DNA from: Providencia rettgeri
Lineage (GTDB): Bacteria > Pseudomonadota > Gammaproteobacteria > Enterobacterales > Enterobacteriaceae
DNA length: 64,000 bases
Direction of reading: 5' to 3'
NCBI RefSeq assembly: GCF_023205015.1
Contig: NZ_CP096258.1
Location: 2,294,001 to 2,358,000, forward strand
Position numbers and translations under genes: made by a program. This document shows, piece by piece, positions 16,808 through 25,270 of this stretch. The notes under the pieces were generated by a model. That model worked only from the letters and a program-made list of their open reading frames with translations. It made no database searches and was not told the origin of the DNA. Positions within the stretch are counted from its first letter, which is position 1. Every line of letters starts with the position of its first letter.

Positions 16808-18430
16808 ATGACGATACCGGTTCGATTAGCAAGTGGCCTGCTGGTTACTTCACTATTTCATTCTCATTATGTTTTTGCTGAAACCCTATTAAATCAACCT
16901 GTCGAAATTAGCCATGCAACTGTATTCTTACGTGGCGCCGAATTAGATAATACCGTGACGCTGTCACTTAATAAAGGGGCGAACTCAGTCATCCTCACCA
17001 ATATTGCAAGTAATATTGACCCACGTACGCTATCGATTAATCTTGAACAGGATGATGTGGTTATTCGTTCTATTAATATCCAAAATATAGCAACAGAAGC
17101 TAATTATCCAATGGCGATTGTTGAACTTTTGGAACAGAAAAAACAACTAAGTCAGCAGATAGAAACATTGAATATTGCAATTAATGTGGGTGAAGAACAA
17201 TTAAGTTTATTGAAAGATCACCGCTTTTTTGGGGAAAATACAGCGCAAACACTCGAAGAATCAGCCCAGAAATTAAATTTTATTCGTCAGCAGATGTCTA
17301 ATATTTTACAAGAGCAACAAAAACATCAGCTGGAACTAGTTGAGTTAGAAGAAAAGTCTGTGTTGTTGCAGGCGAAAATTGATGAAAATATGCCCTCTTC
17401 AATTGGCAAGCAAACTCAAATTGTCTTGTCTATTGATGCACAAAAACCGCTGACAACAGAGTTGCAAATTTCTTATTTAACACCCGATGCGGCTTGGTCT
17501 CCAAGTTACGATATCCGTAGTCTGAATTCGCAATCCCCTCTTGTTTTAACGTACAAAGCGGACATAGTACAAAATACAGGCATTGATTGGGATAAAGTTA
17601 ACTTAACACTTTCAACGATTAATCCGTCTAAAAATATCACGCCTTCTGTTTTACAGCCTTGGCGCTTGTCCGTTTATGATAATAACGCTCAAATAGCGCG
17701 TCAGATTCGAATGAAAATGCCTGCAGCGCCAATGGCAATGTATGAAGAAAGTAGCGTCAGTGAGAAGAAACAAACAATCAATTCAGGTATTTCAGACTTT
17801 GTCACAACATCTAGCAACGGTATCAATTTAAATTATCAAATCGCCCTGCCTTATTCATTAAAAAGTGCTATCAAGCCGAATACGCTCACCATCAAACAAC
17901 AAGCACTTGATGTGAAATACAAATATACCGCCACACCAAAATTGGCTGAAGAAGTATTCTTACAAGCGGATATTGACAATTGGCAATCACTTAATCTATT
18001 GAATGGAAACGCTAATATTTATTATGGGAACACTTATATAGGCAATTTTATGATCAATGCGAATCAATTGGTTGACACATTGAGGGTCCCTTTTGGCGTT
18101 GATAAGAGTATTCAAATTTCTCGTGAACCAAATGAAAAAATAAAGAAAAAACCGAGTTTTATAGGGTCGACTATTCAACAAACAGAAAGTTACTTGGTCA
18201 AAGTAAAAAACACACATATGAAACCCATTGAATTAACTGTTTATGACCAGATCCCAGTGAGTGAGGATAGCGATATAAAAGTGTCTGCCATAGAGGATAA
18301 AAATGCGGTCACCAATAAAAGCACGGGTGAAATAACATGGGATATTGCCTTAGAGCCGAACGAAGAAAAGCAAATTTCATTTAGTTATACGTTGAGCTAT
18401 CCAAAAGATAAACAGATATTAGGGTTGTAA
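16808..18430 (+). CDS. DUF4139 / mucoidy-inhibitor (MuiA)-like exported protein
   Basis: This 540-residue protein has a signal peptide (about residues 1-24, ending V-F-A-E). A DUF4140-like beta domain follows (A-T-V-F-L-R-G-A-E-L), then a coiled coil around residues 105-200. The C-terminal DUF4139 domain begins with P-L-T-T-E-L-Q-I-S-Y and includes A-A-W-S-P-S-Y-D-I-R. This is the architecture of MuiA-family proteins, named for an effect on mucoidy; the mechanism is unknown. Location is expected to be periplasmic. GGAG precedes the ATG. It stands alone, transcribed towards ydfG. Confidence 0.8.
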   Translation: MTIPVRLASGLLVTSLFHSHYVFAETLLNQPVEISHATVFLRGAELDNTVTLSLNKGANSVILTNIASNIDPRTLSINLEQDDVVIRSINIQNIATEANYPMAIVELLEQKKQLSQQIETLNIAINVGEEQLSLLKDHRFFGENTAQTLEESAQKLNFIRQQMSNILQEQQKHQLELVELEEKSVLLQAKIDENMPSSIGKQTQIVLSIDAQKPLTTELQISYLTPDAAWSPSYDIRSLNSQSPLVLTYKADIVQNTGIDWDKVNLTLSTINPSKNITPSVLQPWRLSVYDNNAQIARQIRMKMPAAPMAMYEESSVSEKKQTINSGISDFVTTSSNGINLNYQIALPYSLKSAIKPNTLTIKQQALDVKYKYTATPKLAEEVFLQADIDNWQSLNLLNGNANIYYGNTYIGNFMINANQLVDTLRVPFGVDKSIQISREPNEKIKKKPSFIGSTIQQTESYLVKVKNTHMKPIELTVYDQIPVSEDSDIKVSAIEDKNAVTNKSTGEITWDIALEPNEEKQISFSYTLSYPKDKQILGL

Positions 18431-18505
18431 CAATTTTTGTAGTTCTTTTTCGATGGCGTTAGAATAACCCCACACTGATACGACAATTATAACTATGAGG
18501 TTTCC

Positions 18506-19255
18506 ATGATTATTTTAGTAACAGGTGCTTCTTCCGGTTTTGGTGAATCAATTGCCCGTAGATTTATCAAACATAATTACACCGTTATTGGAACAGGACG
18601 TAGAACCGAGCGTTTAGAGGCTCTCCATCAAGAGTTAGGTGATAAATTTTACCCGTTAACATTGGATATCCAAGATAGAACAGCCATCCAAGATGCTATT
18701 GCAAATTTACCTGCGCACCTCAAAAATATTGATGTTTTAGTGAATAATGCCGGTTTGGCCTTAGGCTTAGAACCGGCATTTGATGCCAATCCTGACGATT
18801 GGGATGTGATGATTAATACAAACACCAAAGGTTTAGTTAATATGACCTACGAGGTATTGCAAGGAATGGTGGCAAATAATCACGGTCATATTATTAATAT
18901 TGGTTCGACTGCGGCGAGCTGGCCTTACAAAGGTGGTAATGTTTATGGTGCAACCAAGGCCTTTGTAAAACAATTTTCACTTGGCTTGCGTGCTGATCTA
19001 CAAGGGAAAAAAATTCGAGTTACCGATGTCGAGCCGGGCCTCGTTGGTGGAACAGAGTTTTCAAATATTCGCTTTAAAGGGGATGACGACAAAGCAGCTA
19101 GCACTTATCAGGGCGCAGATGCTCTGACCCCTGAAGATATTGCAGAAACAGTCTATTGGGTTGCCACTCTACCGGCTCACATGAATGTAAATACATTAGA
19201 ATTGATGCCTGTTTGCCAAACTTTTGCGGGTTTAACCGTATATAAACAACTTTAA
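18506..19255 (+). CDS. ydfG: NADP-dependent 3-hydroxy acid dehydrogenase YdfG
   Basis: This short-chain dehydrogenase oxidises L-allo-threonine, L-serine and 3-hydroxypropionate with NADP+. In E. coli it also reduces malonic semialdehyde. T-G-A-S-S-G-F-G at residues 6-13 is the nucleotide site, and N-N-A-G at 80-83 is present. The catalytic S134, Y147 and K151 are at the same positions as in E. coli YdfG. Its 249-residue length is normal. It is followed by ynfB and ynfD as in the E. coli terminus region. Confidence 0.95.
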   Translation: MIILVTGASSGFGESIARRFIKHNYTVIGTGRRTERLEALHQELGDKFYPLTLDIQDRTAIQDAIANLPAHLKNIDVLVNNAGLALGLEPAFDANPDDWDVMINTNTKGLVNMTYEVLQGMVANNHGHIINIGSTAASWPYKGGNVYGATKAFVKQFSLGLRADLQGKKIRVTDVEPGLVGGTEFSNIRFKGDDDKAASTYQGADALTPEDIAETVYWVATLPAHMNVNTLELMPVCQTFAGLTVYKQL

Positions 19256-19336
19256 TTTTTAGTACTATTCTATAAGACGTACTAACGTACTTTTAGCTAT
19301 ACTGAGATTATCGGTCCTATTCAGTAAGGAATTTAC

Positions 19337-19708
19337 ATGAGTTCACATAAAATGTTGAAAACTGGCTTAACGGCAATATGTTTCTGTCTCCCTTTACTTT
19401 GGGCTACATCATCTTCCGCTGCACAATCAACGACATCATGTACTGCAGGCAGTACGTGTGTTTCAGTAGGTCAAGGTGATGACTCTCTTAATAAAGAGCA
19501 AGCTCGTCAAGAAAAGGAACAATGGGATGATACCCGTATGTTGCGCAAGAAGGTTAATACTCGTACCGAAAAAGAGTTTGATAAAATAGATCAGGCTTTT
19601 GATGCAAAAGATAAATGCGAGAAAAGTCTCAATCTGAATGCTTACTGGGAACCGAGCACTAAACGTTGCCTTGATGTAAGTAATGGCCGTCCAATTAGTA
19701 ATCCATAA
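19337..19708 (+). CDS. ynfB: DUF1283 family exported protein YnfB
   Basis: This 123-residue protein has a signal peptide to about residue 28 (S-S-A-A). The mature part matches E. coli YnfB strongly in K-E-Q-W-D-D-T-R, R-K-K-V-N-T-R-T-E-K-E and N-A-Y-W-E-P. Four cysteines could form disulphides in the periplasm. The function is unknown. AGTAAGGA precedes the ATG. Confidence 0.9.
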   Translation: MSSHKMLKTGLTAICFCLPLLWATSSSAAQSTTSCTAGSTCVSVGQGDDSLNKEQARQEKEQWDDTRMLRKKVNTRTEKEFDKIDQAFDAKDKCEKSLNLNAYWEPSTKRCLDVSNGRPISNP

Positions 19709-19753
19709 CCTTATAGTAGGTTGTTTTATGGAGCTGTTGATCAAGGAGAGAAT

Positions 19754-19987
19754 ATGAAAAAGAAATTATTATTACCCTTATTCGCACTAGCGCTAGCGCC
19801 AGCTTTGGCGCAGGCTTCATGTGAAAGCGTGATTGAGGAAATCAAACAAAAGATTATCAATAATGGTGTTCCTGCAGATAACTTTAGTTTGGTTGCAGTG
19901 CCTAATGATGAAGTCGATGCGTCTAAAGGCCAAGTTGTTGGTCACTGCCAAAATGATTCTTATAAAATCATTTATACCCGTCATTAA
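19754..19987 (+). CDS. ynfD: DUF1161 family exported protein YnfD
   Basis: This 77-residue protein starts at the ATG at 19754, with AAGGAGAG 6 bases before it; the in-frame codon at 19721 lacks a ribosome site. The signal peptide ends at A-Q-A, and the mature part is C-E-S-V-I-E-E-I-K-Q-K-I with a second cysteine in G-H-C, as in DUF1161. The function is unknown. It follows ynfB by 45 bases and is probably cotranscribed. Confidence 0.88.
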   Translation: MKKKLLLPLFALALAPALAQASCESVIEEIKQKIINNGVPADNFSLVAVPNDEVDASKGQVVGHCQNDSYKIIYTRH

Positions 19988-20002
19988 TTATAAATTATAA
20001 GT

Positions 20003-20040
20003 AAAAAAACAGGGCGCTACTCATGATGGCGCCCTATTTC
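20003..20040. terminator. Bidirectional terminator, ynfD / bioD2
   Basis: AGGGCGC (20011-20017) pairs with GCGCCCT (20029-20035). It has an A-run on the left and T-rich sequence on the right, between convergent genes. Confidence 0.75.
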
Positions 20041-20056
20041 TTGATTTAAAACTCAA

Positions 20057-20731
20057 TTAGTTAGGAATAGCAATAAGTTCTTGCAGCTTATCTGTATTAA
20101 GGTAATGACCTAACTCTTTTTCTTCTGGCCTTAATAAATACGGGATCTCCCCAATTAATGGAGCTTTAATATGGTGTTGTAACCGTTCAATGATTTGTGC
20201 GTAGTGCGCCAATCCTGGATTGATGCGGTTTGCCACCCAACCGATTAATGGTAGACCATCAGCTCGAATTGCATCCGCTGTTAGTAATGCGTGATTAACA
20301 CAACCATGTTGAATGCCGACGACTAAGATCACACCGACAGGCTGACCTTTTAACCAGTCCGCATAAAAAGTATTATCATCAAGTAGATAGCGCCATCCCC
20401 CATTACCTTCGATAACAACCATGTCACATTGATGATGTAAATGGTCCAGGCCATGCTTTATTTTATTAAAATCAATACTATTTTCATGGCTGTAATTGTC
20501 TGTAATACGCACAGGGTTAACTTCATCATAAGAAACAAGGTCTTGAGACACACTGTGGATGAGTAATGCATCTTTATTTCTGATTCCTTCAGGGGTATCA
20601 ATGCATTGATCTGCAATAGGCTTGTAGCCCACGGCTTTAATTCCTTGGTTATTTAGTGCTTGCAAGATGGCAAGCGTCGATACTGTCTTCCCGACATCTG
20701 TATCTGTCCCGGTAACAAATAGATTGATCAT
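20057..20731 (-). CDS. bioD: Dethiobiotin synthetase, YnfK/BioD2-type
   Basis: This 224-residue protein has the P-loop G-T-D-T-D-V-G-K-T at residues 7-15 and V-I-E-G-N-G-G-W-R for the Mg/ATP site. It closes the ureido ring of dethiobiotin from 7,8-diaminopelargonate, CO2 and ATP. It lies next to mlc, which is the context of E. coli ynfK (bioD2) rather than of the bio operon, so it is probably the second paralogue. Its importance relative to a main bioD elsewhere is unknown. Confidence 0.92.
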   Translation of the reverse strand: MINLFVTGTDTDVGKTVSTLAILQALNNQGIKAVGYKPIADQCIDTPEGIRNKDALLIHSVSQDLVSYDEVNPVRITDNYSHENSIDFNKIKHGLDHLHHQCDMVVIEGNGGWRYLLDDNTFYADWLKGQPVGVILVVGIQHGCVNHALLTADAIRADGLPLIGWVANRINPGLAHYAQIIERLQHHIKAPLIGEIPYLLRPEEKELGHYLNTDKLQELIAIPN

Positions 20732-20873
20732 GGTCTTTTTCTATCCTGAAGTGACAGACTTATACAGCAATAAGCTGCAAAAATGATATGGATTCAGTTT
20801 ATTGGAATGGGTAAGTGAGAAGTTTGCGTTAGCTCAATTTTGTGTACGATAGTATAAATATTATCGAATTGTT

Positions 20874-22085
20874 TTAACCTTGTAATAGTTGTAGTAGCAG
20901 TGAACCATCATATAATGCTCTCTGTATTAATGATGTTTCACTCTCTTTTACTGTAAATAGAGATTTTTCTATCGATAAATTTGATAAATACAGAGGAACT
21001 GCGTATTTATTTATATGGTCATGTAAACATTTTAAAAACAGCTCAGAACCTTGATTCAAAGGTGAATTGACTAAAATTAACTCACTACCAAATAAATTCA
21101 CCATCAGTGCTAATGGTTTAGCTAATTGCTGGGCAACTTGATTAATAAGGTAAACACAAAATCTGTCGTTTAAGGTTGCTCCAGTGCAAATTTTTTCAAT
21201 TGAAATACCGTGCTGATGCAAAAAAGAATCAGGGTAGTTTATTAGGAAATTATTAGCTTGCCGCAATATTGCAGGAATGGATGTTTGGGTTTCTAAACAG
21301 TCGTTGTTACCGCAATAGCAAAAGCTATGTTGGTCTGTCTCACATTGGGTATGGCCAAACAAAATAGGTCGACGGGTATTCGTATCTAAGGCTATTCCAT
21401 GGTTTAACACCATGATATTAACAACATCTTGTAACTGCAAGTAAATGATATTTTTTGCTTTTCTTTTCTCCTGATGAGAAAAGTGGTCCATTAACGCCAA
21501 CGCATCCACTGGCGGATGTAAATAGGTGGGTAAACCCGTTTGCTTGGTAAGGTGCTCTGCAATGGCCAATTGATGGACTTTAAAAGAAGGATGCTGATAA
21601 ATAACACCGGTATGGGGATCTAAAATACCATCAATAAGAATGCTAATGGCGGTGACTCTTTCTAATATGTTTTGATGATTAGCAAAAAATTGACTAATTA
21701 ATTCAGAAAGTGAATCCATAAATTCGCTATTCCCTAGCGGTGTAAATGGATATTCTGTTTGCGCTAAGGTAACCGCATTAATTTCTTTCAGGGAAATAGT
21801 AAGTTTCTGCTCTTCAATACGGATCGCTAGAAATTGCCACCCTTCACTTTCAATCACTAGCCCTATCGCTGGGCGTCCACGCAAACCGAGCACAGGGAAC
21901 TCTAATTCTTTGATTAAGTGGGCATCCATAAGCTCGCGTGTAATTTTAGTGATACTTGCAGGCGCAAGCTGTGCTTGTTTTGACAAGGCAATACGTGAAA
22001 TTGGACCATGTTGATCAATAATACGATATACAATCCCCGTATTTAATTGTTTTATTTGGTCAATATGGCCTGTTTGATTCACCAT
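20874..22085 (-). CDS. mlc: ROK-family regulator, diverged Mlc (DgsA)
   Basis: This 403-residue protein has a winged helix (residues 10-70, with A-P-A-S-I-T-K-I-T-R-E) nearly identical to E. coli Mlc, the glucose-sensing repressor of pts genes controlled by EIIB-Glc. The zinc site is intact (H245, C256, C258, C263), and the C-terminus Y-D-G-S-L-L-L-Q-L-L-Q-G matches. The central ROK domain is unusual: the glycine-rich signature expected before G-H-T-Q is replaced at about residues 218-242. The usual H-D pair of the sugar site reads P191-P192. Its neighbours (bioD2, ynfL, ynfM) are those of dgsA. It is orthologous by context, with altered ligand-domain residues. Confidence 0.85.
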   Translation of the reverse strand: MVNQTGHIDQIKQLNTGIVYRIIDQHGPISRIALSKQAQLAPASITKITRELMDAHLIKELEFPVLGLRGRPAIGLVIESEGWQFLAIRIEEQKLTISLKEINAVTLAQTEYPFTPLGNSEFMDSLSELISQFFANHQNILERVTAISILIDGILDPHTGVIYQHPSFKVHQLAIAEHLTKQTGLPTYLHPPVDALALMDHFSHQEKRKAKNIIYLQLQDVVNIMVLNHGIALDTNTRRPILFGHTQCETDQHSFCYCGNNDCLETQTSIPAILRQANNFLINYPDSFLHQHGISIEKICTGATLNDRFCVYLINQVAQQLAKPLALMVNLFGSELILVNSPLNQGSELFLKCLHDHINKYAVPLYLSNLSIEKSLFTVKESETSLIQRALYDGSLLLQLLQG

Positions 22086-22176
22086 GGTAATAATTCAATT
22101 CCTTTATAAAGCAATGAGTTATTATGCCTTAATCTGTGTATGAATGATTTCGTTTGCATTGAAAGTGTGAGCTTAC

Positions 22177-23088
22177 TCACTTTTGTTGACCAACAATATT
22201 GGCCATCAAAAGATTTGTTAATTTTTTGGCGACAGCAGGTAATGCTCTACGCGTATTGTAGACTAACCAGACTTCAGATGAAGCATTAATATTTGTGAGT
22301 TTTAAGTATTTCACACCATCAATTTTCATACGAGTGAATGATTCTGTAATCACTGAGATCCCCATACCTGCGGCAACTAATCCCAAGATAGTCATTGCTT
22401 CCCCTGCTTCTTGAGAAATGGTCGGTACTACTCCCGCAGATGTTAACAATTGGTTTATTTCATCATATAACGCAGTACCGACATCACGTTCAAAGAAAAT
22501 AAAGGGGTAATCAGCAAGCTGTTGAATATCGACACCAACATCAATAAATTCTAATAATGGGTGTCCTTCATAGACAGCGACCATAAATGGTTCTTTAAAT
22601 AATAGCTGGTAATCCAATTGTTCTGGTAACACCGTATTTCTCATAATGCCGAAATCAATTCGTCCCGTAATTAAGGGCGCTATCTGTTGTTTCGTATTCA
22701 TTTGGTGCATATGAATAGACACTTCAGGGTATGTTTCCCGATATTGCCGTAAACTCATTGTGACCTTGTGCATAAACGGCGTAGTTGACGTAAATCCAAT
22801 GGACAACTCCCCAAGTTCGCCTTTTTCCATGCGAGCCGCTTTTGTCGCAGCCGCATCGACTTGCGCTAAAATTTGATATGCCTCTTTTAAAAACATCGTA
22901 CCTGCAGGTGTTAAGGCAACATTTCGGTTATTCCTTTCTAACAATTTTGCATTGATTTTCTCTTCAAGTATTTGTATTTGCTGGCTTAATGGGGGCTGTG
23001 AAATATGTAAACGTTCAGCAGCCCTGCCAAAATGGAGTTCTTCAGCGACAGCAATAAAGTATCGCAAGTGCCTAAGTTCTATACTCAT
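22177..23088 (-). CDS. ynfL: LysR-family regulator YnfL
   Basis: This 303-residue protein has an N-terminal helix-turn-helix (I-E-L-R-H-L-R-Y-F ... L-H-I-S-Q-P-P-L-S-Q-Q) and a periplasmic-binding-protein-like effector domain. It is highly similar to E. coli YnfL through E-A-M-T-I-L-G-L-V-A-A-G. It is divergent from ynfM with 124 bases between, the usual LysR arrangement, so it probably controls that MFS transporter and itself. The inducer is unknown. Confidence 0.9.
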   Translation of the reverse strand: MSIELRHLRYFIAVAEELHFGRAAERLHISQPPLSQQIQILEEKINAKLLERNNRNVALTPAGTMFLKEAYQILAQVDAAATKAARMEKGELGELSIGFTSTTPFMHKVTMSLRQYRETYPEVSIHMHQMNTKQQIAPLITGRIDFGIMRNTVLPEQLDYQLLFKEPFMVAVYEGHPLLEFIDVGVDIQQLADYPFIFFERDVGTALYDEINQLLTSAGVVPTISQEAGEAMTILGLVAAGMGISVITESFTRMKIDGVKYLKLTNINASSEVWLVYNTRRALPAVAKKLTNLLMANIVGQQK

Positions 23089-23212
23089 CGTTTTCTCAAT
23101 ATCATTGATATGTTTAAAATATCATTATTAATAATTAATATATTAGACAAAAAACTATAAAGTTTCTATTCTTTGATCGAAATCAAACGTGTTGGTATGA
23201 CAAGGAAAATAC
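23089..23212. promoter_or_regulatory. ynfL/ynfM divergent promoter region
   Basis: These 124 AT-rich bases contain overlapping inverted repeats built on ATTATTAATAATTAAT-type sequence near 23122-23145. LysR proteins usually bind such T-N11-A regions between divergent genes. No single operator can be fixed by eye. Confidence 0.4.
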
Positions 23213-24484
23213 ATGGAACACTCACAGAATAGCCTTACATCTGAGCAACCTAATGAAGGAATAAGGACACCCCAACAGGGAAATACCACACCAAAAAAAC
23301 ATTACATACAAAGAGATGATGCGCTGTATTTACGTGTGACTTTATCTTTTTTTACGGTGGGTTTTGCCACATTCGCATTACTGTATTTTGTGCAGCCAAT
23401 TTTGCCTATGTTGTCAGAGGATTTTAATATTTCCCCTGCAACTGCAAGCTTATCATTATCACTGAGTACTGGATTAATGGCATTAGGTTTATTGATTACC
23501 GGGCCAATTTCAGATGCAATAGGTCGAAAAAATGTGATGGTGATTGCATTGACCTGTGCTGCATTATTTACGTTACTTAGTTCCGTGATGCAGAGCTGGC
23601 AAGGGATCTTAATTGCGAGAGCATTAGTTGGTTTATCGTTAAGTGGTGTTGCTGCGGTTGCAATGACCTATTTAAGCGAAGAGATCCATCCAAGCTATGT
23701 TGCTCTATCCATGGGCTTGTATATTAGTGGTAACTCACTGGGCGGAATGAGCGGCCGTTTGGTAACGGGCGTGATCGCTGATTTTTATTCATGGCGTGTT
23801 GCTGTTATCATTCTAGGTTCATTAGCCTTGGTTGCCGCTATTGGTTTTTGGCGATTACTGCCCCCTTCTCAACATTTTCGTGCGAGTTCTTTAAAACCTA
23901 AAAATCTATGGGTTAATTTGCATCTACACTTTAGAGATAAAGGCTTGCCTTTTCTGTTTATTGAAGGCTTTGTTTTGATGGGTGGCTTTGTCACCATGTA
24001 TAACTACATCGGGTATCGTTTACTTGAAGCCCCTTATTCGTTTTCTCAATCTACAGTTGGGTTATTATCTGTCATTTATTTAACAGGAACTTACAGTGCA
24101 ACTAAAACAGGAAGCCTAATTCACAAATATGGACTTGGACAAGTACTCATAGCGTCTATTACCATGATGTTAGTTGGTATTTTAGTCACATTACATTCAA
24201 ATGTTTGGTTAATTCTGCTTGGAATGACCATGCTGACAACGGGCTTTTTTGCAGCGCACTCTGTAGCAAGTAGCTGGGTGGGACGTAGAGCTAAACGAGC
24301 GCGTGGACAAGCATCTTCCTTGTATTTATTTAGTTATTACGCAGGGTCCAGTATTGCAGGTACAGTGGGTGGCTTATTTTGGCAACACTTCGGCTGGAAT
24401 GGAGTCGCTCTATTCATCGCTGGAATATTATTTATCGGTATTATCATTGCTTATCGTTTGAAATCTATTTGTTATAACCAATAG
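23213..24484 (+). CDS. ynfM: MFS transporter YnfM
   Basis: This is a 423-residue, twelve-helix transporter with a hydrophilic N-terminal tail of about 45 residues. The loop 2-3 motif G-P-I-S-D-A-I-G-R-K-N is present, along with G-M-S-G-R-L in helix 5, as in the inner-membrane YnfM subgroup. It is divergent from the LysR-type ynfL. The substrate is not established. AAGGAAAAT lies before the ATG. Confidence 0.9.
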   Translation: MEHSQNSLTSEQPNEGIRTPQQGNTTPKKHYIQRDDALYLRVTLSFFTVGFATFALLYFVQPILPMLSEDFNISPATASLSLSLSTGLMALGLLITGPISDAIGRKNVMVIALTCAALFTLLSSVMQSWQGILIARALVGLSLSGVAAVAMTYLSEEIHPSYVALSMGLYISGNSLGGMSGRLVTGVIADFYSWRVAVIILGSLALVAAIGFWRLLPPSQHFRASSLKPKNLWVNLHLHFRDKGLPFLFIEGFVLMGGFVTMYNYIGYRLLEAPYSFSQSTVGLLSVIYLTGTYSATKTGSLIHKYGLGQVLIASITMMLVGILVTLHSNVWLILLGMTMLTTGFFAAHSVASSWVGRRAKRARGQASSLYLFSYYAGSSIAGTVGGLFWQHFGWNGVALFIAGILFIGIIIAYRLKSICYNQ

Positions 24485-24517
24485 ATTAGGAACTAATAAA
24501 GCTTAAACTACCACACC

Positions 24518-24562
24518 TTCTCGTTATTAGTGGATGATAAAAATGTCTATTAATAACGAGGA
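24518..24562 (+). promoter_or_regulatory. Hairpin covering the LPMO ribosome-binding site
   Basis: CTCGTTATTA (24520-24529) pairs perfectly with TAATAACGAG (24551-24560), extendable by a wobble and a further pair. The right arm contains most of the GAGGAA ribosome site for the ATG at 24569. Base-pairing would hide the site, so it could be an RNA switch or thermosensor-like control. No test was possible. Confidence 0.45.
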
Positions 24563-24568
24563 AACCCA

Positions 24569-25132
24569 ATGAAATCATTTTTATTAGCACCGTTACTTTT
24601 TTGTTGTAGTTTTTTGGTTTGGTCCCATGGCTATGTCGAATCTCCTGAAAGTCGTTCATATTATTGTAAACAAGGTCTAAATACTCACTGCGGGCCTGTG
24701 CAATACGAGCCTCAATCGATTGAAGGCCAAAAAGGCTTCCCCCAATACGGTCCCGCTGATGGCAAAATTGCCAGTGCCGGTATTGCTGCATTTTCTCCTT
24801 TAGATACTCAAACCGACAACCGCTGGAAGCGAGTTATTTTAAATTCACCTAATGTTAAATTTAAGTGGCGTATTACCGCGAGACATAAAACGACAAAATG
24901 GGAATACTTCATAACTAAGCCAGACTGGCAGCCAAATGCCCTATTATCTCGCGATCAATTTACGCTAACGCCATTTTGTCAATTTGAACGAGTAGAATTC
25001 CCAAAAGAGATAGTGGAGCACCATTGCGTATTGCCGAAAAGCCAAAAAGGTTATCATGTCATTTTAGCCATTTGGACGATAGATGATACGGTAAATGCGT
25101 TTTATCAAGTCATTGATACACAAATAAATTAG
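24569..25132 (+). CDS. Single-domain AA10 lytic polysaccharide monooxygenase
   Basis: This is a 187-residue exported protein. The signal peptide ends at W-S, so the mature chain begins with H20 (H-G-Y-V-E-S-P-E-S-R), the N-terminal copper ligand. The second brace histidine is H106 in T-A-R-H-K-T-T, and the axial aromatic is F178 in N-A-F-Y-Q. Family AA10 enzymes cleave crystalline chitin or cellulose oxidatively. No carbohydrate-binding module follows, unlike GbpA. No chitinase or secretion genes are in the window. Chitin is the more common AA10 substrate in this group (inference). Alternatives include a colonisation factor binding N-acetylglucosamine glycans. Confidence 0.88.
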   Translation: MKSFLLAPLLFCCSFLVWSHGYVESPESRSYYCKQGLNTHCGPVQYEPQSIEGQKGFPQYGPADGKIASAGIAAFSPLDTQTDNRWKRVILNSPNVKFKWRITARHKTTKWEYFITKPDWQPNALLSRDQFTLTPFCQFERVEFPKEIVEHHCVLPKSQKGYHVILAIWTIDDTVNAFYQVIDTQIN

Positions 25133-25157
25133 TGTAAAAAGACATCGTATATCAGAG

Positions 25158-25193
25158 AAGGACAAGTGCTAAACTACCCCATTTGTCCTTTTT
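25158..25193 (+). terminator. Terminator after the LPMO gene
   Basis: AAGGACAA (25158-25165) pairs with TTGTCCTT (25183-25190), followed by T residues. Confidence 0.65.
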
Positions 25194-25247
25194 AGCTTTA
25201 ATTTATTATTGCTAAGCGCAAGAGTTAATGGTAAATATAGTTTCACT

Positions 25248-25270
25248 CCATTGAATGTTGTAACTAAATG
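25248..25270 (+). other. Ter: Ter replication-arrest site overlapping the tus start codon
   Basis: The core TGAATGTTGTAACTAAA (25252-25268) matches the E. coli Ter consensus AGNATGTTGTAAYTAAA except for the first base, and the conserved G6 is present. The last bases are part of the tus ATG. Read on the plus strand, the fork-blocking face is the low-coordinate side. Binding of Tus here would also block tus expression, paralleling the TerB-tus autoregulation of E. coli. Confidence 0.9.
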
